Counted from the stretch's first letter, positions 15,551 through 22,944 are shown. The stretch is 22,944 nt of DNA from Actinomycetota bacterium (GCA_010028225.1 RGOY01000006.1:1-22944); one strand, 5' to 3'. The notes: generated by a model from the letters alone, not told the origin. Program-made: numbers and translations.

Positions 15551-16656
15551 AGAGCTTTGATCGTCTCTCGTTCACTGGTAATCGATTCTAAGAATTCGAG
15601 ATCAGGCAGAACGCCAATGCCCTCCCCTGTTGGCACATCCAGATATCCATCCTTCATTTCAAACGGAGTGGTGACATCCCTCTTGTAGTAGCGAGAGGAG
15701 GCTGATGTATCACCAGGAAGCGTGAATCCCGGAAGAGCCGCCAAGGCAACATTCGCTGCACGACCAATCCCAGTTTCAAGCATTCCACCACACCAGACTG
15801 GGATCGAGACTTCCTGGCAGTAGTCATGGATTCGTTTCGATTCGAGATATCCGCCAGCTCGTCCCGGTTTTATATTGATGACAGAAGTCGCTCCCATCGC
15901 TATCGCATCCTGAGCCGATTGAAGCGAGATGATTGATTCATCAAGACAAATCGGGGTCTTCGTCATCTCTGCTAACTGTGCATGTCCCAGAATGTCATGC
16001 TCATCAAGTGGCTGTTCGATCAGTAGCAAGTTGAACTGATCGAGTTGAGCCAAGTGCTTGCCATCACTTCTCTTATAAGCCTGGTTTGCATCCACCTGTA
16101 ATGGAATCTCAGGAAATAGCTCGCGAATTTTCGCTACAGGCTCGAGATCCCACCCAGGTTCAATTTTCAACTTGATTCGCCTATATCCCTCTTGGACATA
16201 GCCCGTCACTTCATCGACAAGTGCTGGAATCGACGATGCGATGCCGACCGAAACGCCACATTCAACCTTCGACTTCACAGCACCTAAGAATGAAGCCAAG
16301 GACTTTCTCTCACGTCGAAGTTCAGCATCAAGGCAAGCGGTCTCGATCGTAGCTTTTGCCATGGGATGACCTAAAAATGGAGCAAGGATTAAAGGGATTT
16401 GCTCGGCTCGAAAATCACCCTGAGAAAAGAGCGCTGGTAGAAAGAATCGCTTGATGATGTCAAAGCACTCGAAGAGATATTCACTCGAATAGAGCGGCTC
16501 TGTCATAGCAACACATTCACTCCACCCAGTAAACCCGTCCTCCGTGTTAACCGCTGCAACCAAGATGCGTCGATCAACCTGTGTTCCAAATGAGGTCCTA
16601 AACGGTCTGACTAGGGGTAGGTCAATGATGCGAAAGTCAACACTTCGAATTCTCAC
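15547..16656 (-). CDS. N-acylamino acid racemase / o-succinylbenzoate synthase family enzyme
   Basis: This 369-residue enolase-superfamily enzyme is strongly similar along its length to the Amycolatopsis N-acylamino acid racemase (368 residues), including APFRTSFGTQ-like, GPLYSSEY-like and TLPGDTSAS stretches. The active site is complete: IKLKIEPG with Lys162 and Lys164, metal ligands Asp189 (VDAN), Glu214 (IEQPL) and Asp239 (LDES), and the partner base Lys263 (NIKPGR). GGMLETGIGRAAN follows. Such enzymes racemise N-succinyl amino acids and may also make o-succinylbenzoate for menaquinone. With a GNAT enzyme directly upstream (GTGA overlap, GTG start at 16656), the D- to L-amino acid succinylation route is the more likely role. 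No other men gene is in the window. Confidence 0.88.
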   Translation of the reverse strand: MRIRSVDFRIIDLPLVRPFRTSFGTQVDRRILVAAVNTEDGFTGWSECVAMTEPLYSSEYLFECFDIIKRFFLPALFSQGDFRAEQIPLILAPFLGHPMAKATIETACLDAELRRERKSLASFLGAVKSKVECGVSVGIASSIPALVDEVTGYVQEGYRRIKLKIEPGWDLEPVAKIRELFPEIPLQVDANQAYKRSDGKHLAQLDQFNLLLIEQPLDEHDILGHAQLAEMTKTPICLDESIISLQSAQDAIAMGATSVINIKPGRAGGYLESKRIHDYCQEVSIPVWCGGMLETGIGRAANVALAALPGFTLPGDTSASSRYYKRDVTTPFEMKDGYLDVPTGEGIGVLPDLEFLESITSERETIKAL

Positions 16657-17396
16657 TCTCTCACTCCCTCGCTAGCCGTAGGTTTTCCCAGGATATATCC
16701 CGCACTATCGGAAAACCCAACGACTCGAAATCCCTCGTCGAATGAGGCAAGAAATTTCTTTCGGACATCCATTCTGATCTCAAGATTCTTTTCAATATCT
16801 TGCTGGCGAATTTCAACAATATCCTCCGGAATGGAAATCGAGATCTCGCCTGGCTTGATTTCGGTAATGGATTTTCGTGGTTGCGGTCCCTTCTCCGTGA
16901 CACTCCACTTGGCCATCAGGCGATCTGATCGATCTCCTGCATTGTGACTATCAATCATCTCGCCGTAGAAATCAGGAAAATAGTCAGTAATCTCAACACC
17001 CAGCTTCAAAAGATTGAGTTTGGCATTCCGCTTGACCAGCGGATCAAATGTCCAGGTGATGAAGGGCAACTTTTTCTCAAGCGCCCATTGATATTGGTGC
17101 AACTTCAAATCTGTTCCGATATTGAGATCACGATGCCCAGGGAGAACGGCTGCCATATGTGAATGAAGGTGAAATCCGCCTTCCATTCCGATAAAACCGA
17201 AGGCTGCTCCCACCATTTTCCCTTGGATGAATGCGCCACCGAGATAGCACTGGTTATGAACCAAAGCCTGCATGAAATTTGGAGTGATCTCAGTTCCGCC
17301 GCCCTCTATTGGCCAGGTCGCATCGAAAATCGCTATCGCGTCACGTTGATCAGGAATAGATGTAAGAGTCCTGATTTCGATCGATGACATGAGCAA
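16653..17396 (-). CDS. GNAT-superfamily acyltransferase paired with the racemase
   Basis: This roughly 248-residue protein resembles the predicted GNAT acetyltransferase group (COG3375-like) often encoded beside N-succinylamino acid racemases. Features include an N-terminal IFDATWPIEGGGTEI, GGAFIQGKMVGAAFGFIG (the GNAT beta strands), HLHSHMAAVLPGHRDLNIGTDLKLHQYQWAL (acyl-CoA binding loop and helix; position about 77-107) and ITWTFDPLVKRNAKLNLLKLG. In the Geobacillus pathway a GNAT enzyme N-succinylates D-amino acids for the racemase, and a desuccinylase finishes the conversion. TTG at 17396 has GAGG 7 bases upstream; ATG at 17390 is the alternative. It begins 9 bases after the CDP-alcohol phosphotransferase gene and overlaps the racemase start by 4 bases. 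The acyl donor and amino acid are not known. Confidence 0.82.
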   Translation of the reverse strand: MLMSSIEIRTLTSIPDQRDAIAIFDATWPIEGGGTEITPNFMQALVHNQCYLGGAFIQGKMVGAAFGFIGMEGGFHLHSHMAAVLPGHRDLNIGTDLKLHQYQWALEKKLPFITWTFDPLVKRNAKLNLLKLGVEITDYFPDFYGEMIDSHNAGDRSDRLMAKWSVTEKGPQPRKSITEIKPGEISISIPEDIVEIRQQDIEKNLEIRMDVRKKFLASFDEGFRVVGFSDSAGYILGKPTASEGVRE

Positions 17397-17405
17397 AGAT
17401 TAACC

Positions 17406-18092
17406 TCAGTTCGATGACTTCAGTGATGCGGTGGTCCTACGCCATAACATCGTCAGAGAAATCAGTTGCATCACAAGCCAAAGCGAAGCAAATGTATTGC
17501 TGATTGGAGCGCTGGGGATTTCAAAATCTTCTTTGGAAAGCACGAGAAGTAATTGAGCGACGATGGCAACTGCGAGGATCGAAGCTCGAACCGGTCGCTC
17601 ACAGATAGTTACGATGCCGATCTCCTTCAATCCAAGACCCGCACTTCGTGCCCTGACGTACTCCTGAATCGAGGCGATAAGCCAGGCGCTGAGCACAATA
17701 CGAAAATCAGCGCCGAGTGCGATGAAGACAAGTGCCCAGAGTGATTCAGAGATTCGGTCAGCTATCGCATCCCATGCCGCGCCAAAATGTGAGCCTTTTC
17801 GAGCGATGATTGCAAGCGACCCATCAACTCCATCGGCAGCCAGGGATAGAGCTAAGAGGGTTAGCGCTAGAAGTAGGTAGAAAGGTTGTGCTACATCGAA
17901 GCGATCGACAACGAAATAGAGCGCTAGTGCAAGAAGAACTCCCGTAGAGGTCAATGTATTCGGAGAAATTCTTATCGCCTGCAGCGACTTTGCAAGGTGA
18001 AAGGAGATGGTGAGCCAGCCTCGAACGATCCCCTCTATTTTTGCACCACCATGTAGCGCGCTCCACTCAGCGAAGAATTCGTCGCGCCTCAC
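17406..18092 (-). CDS. CDP-alcohol phosphatidyltransferase family membrane protein
   Basis: This is a 228-residue protein with about five to six membrane helices. It transfers a phospho-alcohol group from a CDP-activated donor, the reaction that makes phospholipid head groups. The signature D-xx-DG-xx-AR-x8-G-xxx-D-xxx-D is present as D87, D90, G91, A94, G104, D108 and D112 (DGVDGSLA through WDAIAD), but the conserved Arg is Ile95. Spacing and all four aspartates are kept, so activity is plausible. Several actinobacterial relatives also lack this Arg, as I recall. The GTG start at 18092 overlaps the metF TAG by one base (TAGTG). The donor, and whether the product is phosphatidylinositol phosphate or another lipid, cannot be assigned. 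Confidence 0.83.
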   Translation of the reverse strand: MRRDEFFAEWSALHGGAKIEGIVRGWLTISFHLAKSLQAIRISPNTLTSTGVLLALALYFVVDRFDVAQPFYLLLALTLLALSLAADGVDGSLAIIARKGSHFGAAWDAIADRISESLWALVFIALGADFRIVLSAWLIASIQEYVRARSAGLGLKEIGIVTICERPVRASILAVAIVAQLLLVLSKEDFEIPSAPISNTFASLWLVMQLISLTMLWRRTTASLKSSN

Positions 18093-18958
18093 TAACGAAG
18101 CCCTAGTCTCGAGACGATCTCCATAGTCGCTGATGCTGAGTTCATCGTATAGAAGTGAAGACCAGGTACACCTTCACTGATCAACCGCTGACCTAGGTCG
18201 ACTGCGATTTCTATCCCTCGCTCACGCACTGCAGCCGAGTCATCTTGCACCTGCGAAATTCTCTCAACGACTTTCGAAGGCAGCTCTGTTCCACTGAGCT
18301 CTGCCATTCTCACGAGTTGTTTGAAGTTGGTTATTGGCAATATTCCAGCAATAAGGGGCATCGAGATTTCGAGTTCAACAAGTCGATCCCGAAGTCGCAG
18401 ATATCGATCCACGTCAAAGAAGAACTGAGTGGTCGCGAACTGTGCACCGAGTTTTGATTTCTTTTCAAGCACCTCAACATCTTTATTAAAATCTCCGTGC
18501 GAAGCTGGATGTCCATCAGGAAAGGCTGCGACACCGACCGTGAATCCCTGTTCGACTGCCCTCGCCACTAGTTGATCAGCATGATCGAACCCTCCCGGCG
18601 TGCTGACCCACTGTGCCCGAGGTCCTCCGGTCGGATCACCACGCAAAGCCAGGATTGTTGATATTCCAGCACTTCTATATTGCTCGAGCACCTCATCGAT
18701 TTCACGTGAGGTCGACCCAACACATGTCAGATGAGCGACCGTCACAATCTTGGTTCGCGATGTGATCTCCGCAGTGACACGGATAGTTCGGTCCCTTGTG
18801 CTCCCACCAGCTCCGTAGGTAACGCTGACAAAGTCGGGTGAGGCAGAGTGGAGGGTACTTAGCGAGTTCCAGAGTCGCTCTTCCCCCGCTTCATCCTTCG
18901 GCGGGAAGAACTCGACCGAGAATGCAGGTTTTCCCTCGGGAAGCAGGCGCAATTCCAT
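18092..18958 (-). CDS. metF: Methylenetetrahydrofolate reductase
   Basis: This 288-residue FAD enzyme reduces 5,10-methylene-THF to 5-methyl-THF for methionine synthesis. Signature parts are FSVEFFPPK (13-21, with the catalytic Glu), VTYGAGGSTRDRT (46-58), ALRGDPTGG, VGVAAFPDGHPAS and TQFFFDVDRYLRLRDRL. The length is normal for bacterial MetF. The frame is open to 19051, but that part runs through the divergent crtE gene. I prefer ATG at 18958, directly before the conserved N-terminus, with a TACCCT hexamer 8 bases upstream; ATG at 18985 is an alternative. It is the first gene of a minus-strand operon with the phosphotransferase, GNAT and racemase genes. No functional link to them is obvious. 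Confidence 0.92.
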   Translation of the reverse strand: MELRLLPEGKPAFSVEFFPPKDEAGEERLWNSLSTLHSASPDFVSVTYGAGGSTRDRTIRVTAEITSRTKIVTVAHLTCVGSTSREIDEVLEQYRSAGISTILALRGDPTGGPRAQWVSTPGGFDHADQLVARAVEQGFTVGVAAFPDGHPASHGDFNKDVEVLEKKSKLGAQFATTQFFFDVDRYLRLRDRLVELEISMPLIAGILPITNFKQLVRMAELSGTELPSKVVERISQVQDDSAAVRERGIEIAVDLGQRLISEGVPGLHFYTMNSASATMEIVSRLGLR

Positions 18959-18966
18959 AGTTGGTG

Positions 18967-18976
18967 AGGGTACCGT
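18967..18976. promoter_or_regulatory. Overlapping divergent -10 elements of metF and crtE
   Basis: Plus-strand TACCGT (18971-18976) ends 7 bases before the crtE ATG at 18984. Minus-strand TACCCT (18972-18967) ends 8 bases before the metF ATG at 18958. The two share bases 18971-18972 within a GGTACC palindrome. Only 25 bases separate the start codons, so both messages would be leaderless. No clear -35 is seen on either side. Confidence 0.5.
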
Positions 18977-18983
18977 TACCCGC

Positions 18984-20060
18984 ATGTCCGAATCGCAAGC
19001 ATCGCTGATACTTGCGCGCCTTCGAGAACGAATTGATTCAACACTCGCCACATTCCTTGGAGAGTCATCTCGTTACCTCAACTCAATCGGGCCAGAACTC
19101 ACCTCCGTGGCGCAAGAGATGAACACATTCCTCCTTGATGGTGGAAAACGTTTTCGCCCGCTCCTTAGTTGCATCGGAGCTATCACGGTCAATGGAGCAG
19201 ATGTTGACGATGCGATAGTAAAGGCAAGTTCAAGCCTTGAACTTCTTCACGCATGCGCCCTCATTCACGATGACGTGATGGACGGATCTGATACCCGTCG
19301 TGGACGCCCCTCAGTTCATCGCCATTTTGAATCCCTTCATCGAAGTAACTCACTCTCCGGAGATAGTGGTGGATACGGTGTAGCTACCGCCATACTCCTC
19401 GGTGACTTGGCATTGATCTGGTCTGATCAGATACTTCATCAATCCGGACTTGCTCACGAGCGACTACTAGGAGTTCTTCCGATTTTCGACGAACTTCGAG
19501 TGGAGTTGATGGCGGGACAGTTTTTGGATGTACACGAACAATCCCTCGCTACAACGGATCCAGATCGCTCGCTGCGGGTCGCAAGCTATAAGTCCGGAAA
19601 GTACTCCATTGAGCGACCGCTTCATTTTGGCGCAAGGCTTTCTGGTGGCAGCGATCAACTACTCACTGCTCTCTCTCACTATGGAATTCCTATCGGTGAG
19701 GCATTCCAGCTTCGAGATGACATCCTTGGGGTTTTCGGCGATCCAACGGAAACAGGCAAGCCTGCCGGCGATGATCTCAGGGAGGGCAAGCGAACCGTAC
19801 TCATCGCCCTCGCTCATCAAGGTTCAAATGAGTCCGGGCGCAGAGAACTAGAAAACCTTGGTAATCCCACTCTTGATGCGAATCAGGTCACACGACTTCG
19901 TGAAGTGATAACTTCAAGTGGCGCGCTAGCCAAAGTCGAGGAGATGATTAGCGCACGAGCAGAAAGTGCCCATGATGCGCTCTCTTCACCGTTAATCGCG
20001 GCTGAAGCAAAGCCGCTTCTTGAATTGATGGCGCACCTTGCACTCGTTAGGCGCAGTTAA
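18984..20060 (+). CDS. crtE: Geranylgeranyl diphosphate synthase (polyprenyl synthase)
   Basis: This 358-residue trans-prenyltransferase condenses isopentenyl diphosphate onto allylic diphosphates to give GGPP, the C20 precursor of phytoene. GGKRFRPLL (53-61) binds IPP. The first Asp-rich motif is DDVMD (96-100) followed by TRRGRPS, and the second is DDILGVFGD (245-253) with GKPAGDDLREGKRT after it. Chain length is not certain from sequence, but the gene stands before crtI and crtB, so a GGPP product is the natural call. The ATG at 18984 lacks a well-spaced Shine-Dalgarno (GAGGG is 13 bases away) but has a TACCGT 7 bases upstream. There is a 99-base gap to crtI. Confidence 0.92.
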   Translation: MSESQASLILARLRERIDSTLATFLGESSRYLNSIGPELTSVAQEMNTFLLDGGKRFRPLLSCIGAITVNGADVDDAIVKASSSLELLHACALIHDDVMDGSDTRRGRPSVHRHFESLHRSNSLSGDSGGYGVATAILLGDLALIWSDQILHQSGLAHERLLGVLPIFDELRVELMAGQFLDVHEQSLATTDPDRSLRVASYKSGKYSIERPLHFGARLSGGSDQLLTALSHYGIPIGEAFQLRDDILGVFGDPTETGKPAGDDLREGKRTVLIALAHQGSNESGRRELENLGNPTLDANQVTRLREVITSSGALAKVEEMISARAESAHDALSSPLIAAEAKPLLELMAHLALVRRS

Positions 20061-20100
20061 AGGATTACTTGAGATCTTGTTGAGGCGGATATCGGTAGCT

Positions 20101-20112
20101 ATCGCTAGCGAT
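20101..20112. promoter_or_regulatory. 12-base perfect palindrome in the crtE-crtI gap
   Basis: ATCGCTAGCGAT is fully self-complementary and sits about 40 bases after the crtE stop and 48 before the crtI start. It has no T run and is too short for a strong terminator. A regulator site is possible; chance cannot be excluded. Confidence 0.3.
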
Positions 20113-20159
20113 GTGCGGCGAGCGGTAACGATGAAGAACGATGGATAAGAGGGGGAACT

Positions 20160-21683
20160 TTGAGTAACACCGGAACTCCTCGAACACGAACGCGGAACGC
20201 TGCATCGAAAAAGATTCGCAAAGTAAAAGGTCCGACCGAGAAAGTAGTAGTGGTTGGCGCAGGTCTTGCTGGATTGAGTGCAGCACTTCGACTCGCAGGT
20301 GCTGGAAGAGAGGTCACACTCCTCGAGCGAGAAGAAGTCCCCGGTGGGAGAAATGGACTCCTGCAACGAGATGGATATCGCTTCGATACAGGCCCGACAG
20401 TCCTGACCATGCCTGACTTGATTGAAGATGCTTTCAACTCGGTTGGTGAGACAACGAAAGATTGGCTAGAGCTGATGCCAGTCTCTCCGCTCTATCGCGC
20501 TTTTTATGCAGATGGTTCAACGCTTGATGTTCATGCTGACACTAAACAGATGGAAGATGAAATCGCCAGAGTCATTGGCGCAAGTGAAGCTATCGGTTAT
20601 CGCAAGTACGTTGACTTCGTTACCAAGCTCTACAAGTATGAGATGAATGACTTTATCGACAGAAATATCGATACCCCCTTCGATCTTCTCACGCCGAATC
20701 TCGCAAAGTTGATTGCGATTGGTGGATTTAGAAGACTTGCACCGAAGGTCGCTCAGTTTCTCAAAGATCCCAGAACGCAACGTGTCTATTCATTCCAAGC
20801 AATGTATGCCGGAGTGAGCCCGCAACAAGCGCTCGCCATCTACGCTGTCATCGCATATATGGATTCAGTTGCAGGAGTTTTCTTCCCGAAAGGTGGAATG
20901 CACGCTCTCCCACGAGCGCTTGCGGCGGCAGCAGCGAAGCATGGCGTCACTATCAAGTACTCCAGCAAAGTCACTCGGATTGAGCGACAAAACGGTAGAG
21001 CAACGGCTGCAATTACCGAATCAGGCGAGCGTTATCCCTGTGACGTTCTCGTACTCAACCCTGATCTGCCTGTCGCTTGGCGAGATCTTCTTGGAAAAAC
21101 TCCGGCGCGGGTCAAGCGGCTTCGATACTCGCCTTCAGCGGTGACATTACTTGTCGGATCCAGCAAGAGATATGAAGGGGCGGCTCACCACAACATTCAC
21201 TTTGGAAACTCATGGGATGGCGTCTTCGAAGAATTGATTGATAAACAATCCCTCATGAGTGATCCAAGCTTCCTTGTTACTGTCCCCTCGCACGATGATC
21301 CAGACCTTGCGCCACCTGGCAAACACTCTTATTACATTCTCTTTCCCACTCCCAACTTAGATGCCAATATTGATTGGAAAGTCGAAAAGAAGCGTTATCG
21401 CGATCAGATACTTCGAACGATTGAAGCTCGTGGCTATCCGGGTTTTGAATCAGCGATTGAAGTTGAAGAAGTGACAACACCGATGGAGTGGGAAGCGATG
21501 GGGATGGAACGTGGCGCACCCTTCGCAAGTGCACACACTTTCTTTCAGACTGGACCATTTAGACCCCGAAATCTGGCACGTGGTTTCGATAACGTCGTTT
21601 TCACCGGCTCTGGGACACAACCTGGCGTTGGCGTGCCGATGGTCCTCATCTCAGGGAAATTGGCCGCCGAACGGATCATCTGA
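20160..21683 (+). CDS. crtI: Phytoene desaturase
   Basis: This 507-residue FAD enzyme introduces four double bonds into phytoene to make lycopene. The N-terminal FAD motif VVVVGAGLAGLSAALRLA (29-46), VPGGRNG and GYRFDTGPTVLTMP are clear. So are the CrtI-specific HNIHFGNSWDGVFEEL and the C-terminal GSGTQPGVGVPMVLISGKLAAERI. It starts with TTG at 20160, preceded by AGAGGGGG 4 bases away; the first 25 residues are basic and not conserved. The stop overlaps crtB by one base (TGATG). It is clearly the phytoene-type enzyme, in contrast to the CrtD-like paralogue at 14018. Confidence 0.95.
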   Translation: MSNTGTPRTRTRNAASKKIRKVKGPTEKVVVVGAGLAGLSAALRLAGAGREVTLLEREEVPGGRNGLLQRDGYRFDTGPTVLTMPDLIEDAFNSVGETTKDWLELMPVSPLYRAFYADGSTLDVHADTKQMEDEIARVIGASEAIGYRKYVDFVTKLYKYEMNDFIDRNIDTPFDLLTPNLAKLIAIGGFRRLAPKVAQFLKDPRTQRVYSFQAMYAGVSPQQALAIYAVIAYMDSVAGVFFPKGGMHALPRALAAAAAKHGVTIKYSSKVTRIERQNGRATAAITESGERYPCDVLVLNPDLPVAWRDLLGKTPARVKRLRYSPSAVTLLVGSSKRYEGAAHHNIHFGNSWDGVFEELIDKQSLMSDPSFLVTVPSHDDPDLAPPGKHSYYILFPTPNLDANIDWKVEKKRYRDQILRTIEARGYPGFESAIEVEEVTTPMEWEAMGMERGAPFASAHTFFQTGPFRPRNLARGFDNVVFTGSGTQPGVGVPMVLISGKLAAERII

Positions 21684-22609
21684 TGAGCGCCGAACTCGAC
21701 GCAGCAGGAATCACTGATGGCGAACTTCGAAGCTCTTACCTCGAATGTAGACGGCTCAATGCCGAGCATGGCAAGACTTATTTCTTAGCCACCCGTCTCC
21801 TGCCACTTGCCAAACGACCCTATGTGCATGCGCTCTACGGATTTGCTCGCTATGCCGACGAGATTGTTGATGACCTTTCATCCACGCTCACTCCTGAGGA
21901 GAAACGCCAGTGGTTAACCACCTGGAGCGCTGGAATTCTCAATGACATAGAGGCAGGGCGTTCGAGCGATGCCATTGGAATGGCCTTGATTGACACCATC
22001 AAGAGGTGGCAGATACCTCACCACTATTTCAAAGCATTCCTCCACTCAATGGCAATGGATCTGACGATCTCTGAATACCAGAGTTATGAGGCGCTCTCAG
22101 AATATGTCTACGGTTCTGCGGCGGTGATAGGGCTTGAAATGGTCCATATTCTTGGCGTAACTGAGCCCCATCTCTTCGAAGAGACTTTGCTCGGGGCGAA
22201 GAAATTGGGAATTGCCTTCCAGCTTGCAAACTTCATCCGTGATGTTGGTGAGGATCTCGAACGCGGCCGGATTTATCTACCGCTTGATGAGTTACAGCAA
22301 TTCAATATCGATAAGGAACGGCTGAAAACTCAGCGAGTAAATAGCGACCTGAAGGCAGCGCTCGCTTTCCAAATCAATCGTGTCCGAGAACTTCAACGTG
22401 AGGCAGAGATAACTATTAAGAACCTATCTCCCGAATCTCATGGCTGTATTAGAGCCGCGAGTGAACTCTATTGTGGGATTGTGGATGAGGTGGAGAAGAT
22501 CGATTATCAGGTATTTACCAAGCGAGCCAAGACCTCGACTTATCGACGATTGAAAGTAGCGCTCCCGGCGTGGTGGCAGATGCGTCAGGCTTCGAAGTCA
22601 AGATCCTGA
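21683..22609 (+). CDS. crtB: Phytoene synthase
   Basis: This 308-residue enzyme joins two GGPP molecules head to head to give phytoene, the first committed step of C40 carotenoid synthesis. KTYFLATRLLP (31-41) and YGFARYADEIVDD (52-64) carry the first Asp-rich motif (D59-D63). FQLANFIRDVGEDLERGRIYLP (about 179-200; D187, D191) is the second. Length and motifs are standard. It is coupled to crtI by a TGATG overlap. It is convergent with the lycopene cyclase subunit gene, with 26 bases between stops and no obvious terminator hairpin between them. Confidence 0.95.
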   Translation: MSAELDAAGITDGELRSSYLECRRLNAEHGKTYFLATRLLPLAKRPYVHALYGFARYADEIVDDLSSTLTPEEKRQWLTTWSAGILNDIEAGRSSDAIGMALIDTIKRWQIPHHYFKAFLHSMAMDLTISEYQSYEALSEYVYGSAAVIGLEMVHILGVTEPHLFEETLLGAKKLGIAFQLANFIRDVGEDLERGRIYLPLDELQQFNIDKERLKTQRVNSDLKAALAFQINRVRELQREAEITIKNLSPESHGCIRAASELYCGIVDEVEKIDYQVFTKRAKTSTYRRLKVALPAWWQMRQASKSRS

Positions 22610-22635
22610 TTTGTACGACGAGGGCTGGGCTCCTG

Positions 22636-22938
22636 CTAGCGCAAAAGGCCGCGACGCCCCCAATAAACCCAGAGCGCCATTACATTTGTCACGAGAGCGA
22701 AACCAAATCCGAGATCTTCAATAGGAGCGGCAGCAATACGAGCTCCGAGGATGAAATCTTCGCTATAACTGACGATTTGATTTGATGTTAGCCACCAGTT
22801 GGTGATCAGTTGAAAGAAAAGAATAATCGCGTAAGAAGTCCAGAAAACTTTGCGGGTCAGAAGCCGTGTCTTCAAAATTCTTAAATCGATGAGCACGGTG
22901 AGAACAATTGCAGAGATTGTCAGAGCGGTATAAGTCAT
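22636..22938 (-). CDS. crtYd: Lycopene cyclase subunit, CrtYd type
   Basis: This 100-residue membrane protein has three hydrophobic helices (about 3-20, 31-49 and 76-93). It has the lycopene cyclase domain signature of heterodimeric bacterial/fungal-type cyclases: TNWWLTSNQIVSYSEDFILG (46-65) followed by PIEDLGFGFALV (72-83). CrtYc and CrtYd act together to close beta (or epsilon) rings on lycopene ends. This copy is the last gene of its strand before crtB, the usual place of CrtYd, but CrtYc and CrtYd are hard to tell apart. The start ATGA at 22938-22935 would allow a 4-base overlap with an upstream partner just beyond the window. The partner itself is not visible. Confidence 0.85.
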   Translation of the reverse strand: MTYTALTISAIVLTVLIDLRILKTRLLTRKVFWTSYAIILFFQLITNWWLTSNQIVSYSEDFILGARIAAAPIEDLGFGFALVTNVMALWVYWGRRGLLR

Positions 22939-22944
22939 CGCCCG

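Noticed and set aside
15547..16656. MenC acting in menaquinone synthesis only
   Set aside because: No other men gene is nearby, the protein is closest in form to the Amycolatopsis N-acylamino acid racemase, and a GNAT partner gene overlaps it. The menaquinone role remains possible as a side activity.
18958..19051. Longer metF N-terminus starting at 19051
   Set aside because: The extra residues run antisense through crtE, are basic and Ser-rich, and do not belong to the MetF fold.

Overview
This window looks like a chromosome segment of an actinobacterium, most likely a small-genome aquatic lineage such as Nanopelagicales or a relative. Family content points that way: a DUF3040 protein, a DUF6504-DnaE2 pair, the heterodimer-type (CrtYc/CrtYd) lycopene cyclase, an Amycolatopsis-like N-acylamino acid racemase, and an actinobacterial LexA box. 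The taxonomic call is inference, because no rRNA or marker gene is present. Genes are packed tightly: many stop/start overlaps (ATGA, GTGA, TGATG), no gene-free stretch longer than about 210 bases, and no tRNA, rRNA, CRISPR array or insertion sequence that I can see.

Layout. (1) Positions 1-1118: the 3' end of an ABC-2 exporter permease and a convergent DUF3040 membrane protein. (2) Positions 1215-6095, minus strand: an SOS mutagenesis operon of a DUF6504 protein, DnaE2 and a DinB-type polymerase, under a promoter that overlaps a perfect LexA box. (3) Positions 6265-8324: a secreted 5'-nucleotidase-like protein closed by a strong terminator. (4) Positions 8408-10529: a truncated DoxX protein, a TauE/SafE exporter, a DUF305 protein and a YbaK-type deacylase. 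(5) Positions 10623-15550: a coupled five-gene block of alpha/beta hydrolase, CrtA-like monooxygenase, CruF-like hydratase, family 2 glycosyltransferase and CrtD-like desaturase. (6) Positions 15547-18958, minus strand: metF, a CDP-alcohol phosphotransferase, a GNAT protein and an N-acylamino acid racemase, all overlapping or within 9 bases. (7) Positions 18984-22609: crtE, crtI and crtB, facing a CrtYd-type lycopene cyclase subunit at the right edge.

How the genes fit together. CrtE makes GGPP, CrtB makes phytoene, CrtI desaturates it to lycopene, and the partly seen CrtYc/CrtYd cyclase would form beta ends. The block at 10623-15550 carries enzymes that modify an open (psi) end: hydration (CruF), 3,4-desaturation (CrtD-like), 2-oxidation (CrtA-like) and glycosylation. 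Taken together these predict a monocyclic or acyclic keto/hydroxy-carotenoid glycoside, comparable to phleixanthophyll or myxol glycosides but with an added CrtA-type oxidation. This combination is the most interesting system here. The second is the LexA-controlled DUF6504-DnaE2-DinB cassette, which has a catalytically intact DinB in the place where ImuB is often found. Several genes also show a -10-like TAnnnT hexamer 6-8 bases before the start codon, which suggests leaderless transcripts; crtE and metF appear to share a divergent promoter of this kind within 25 bases.
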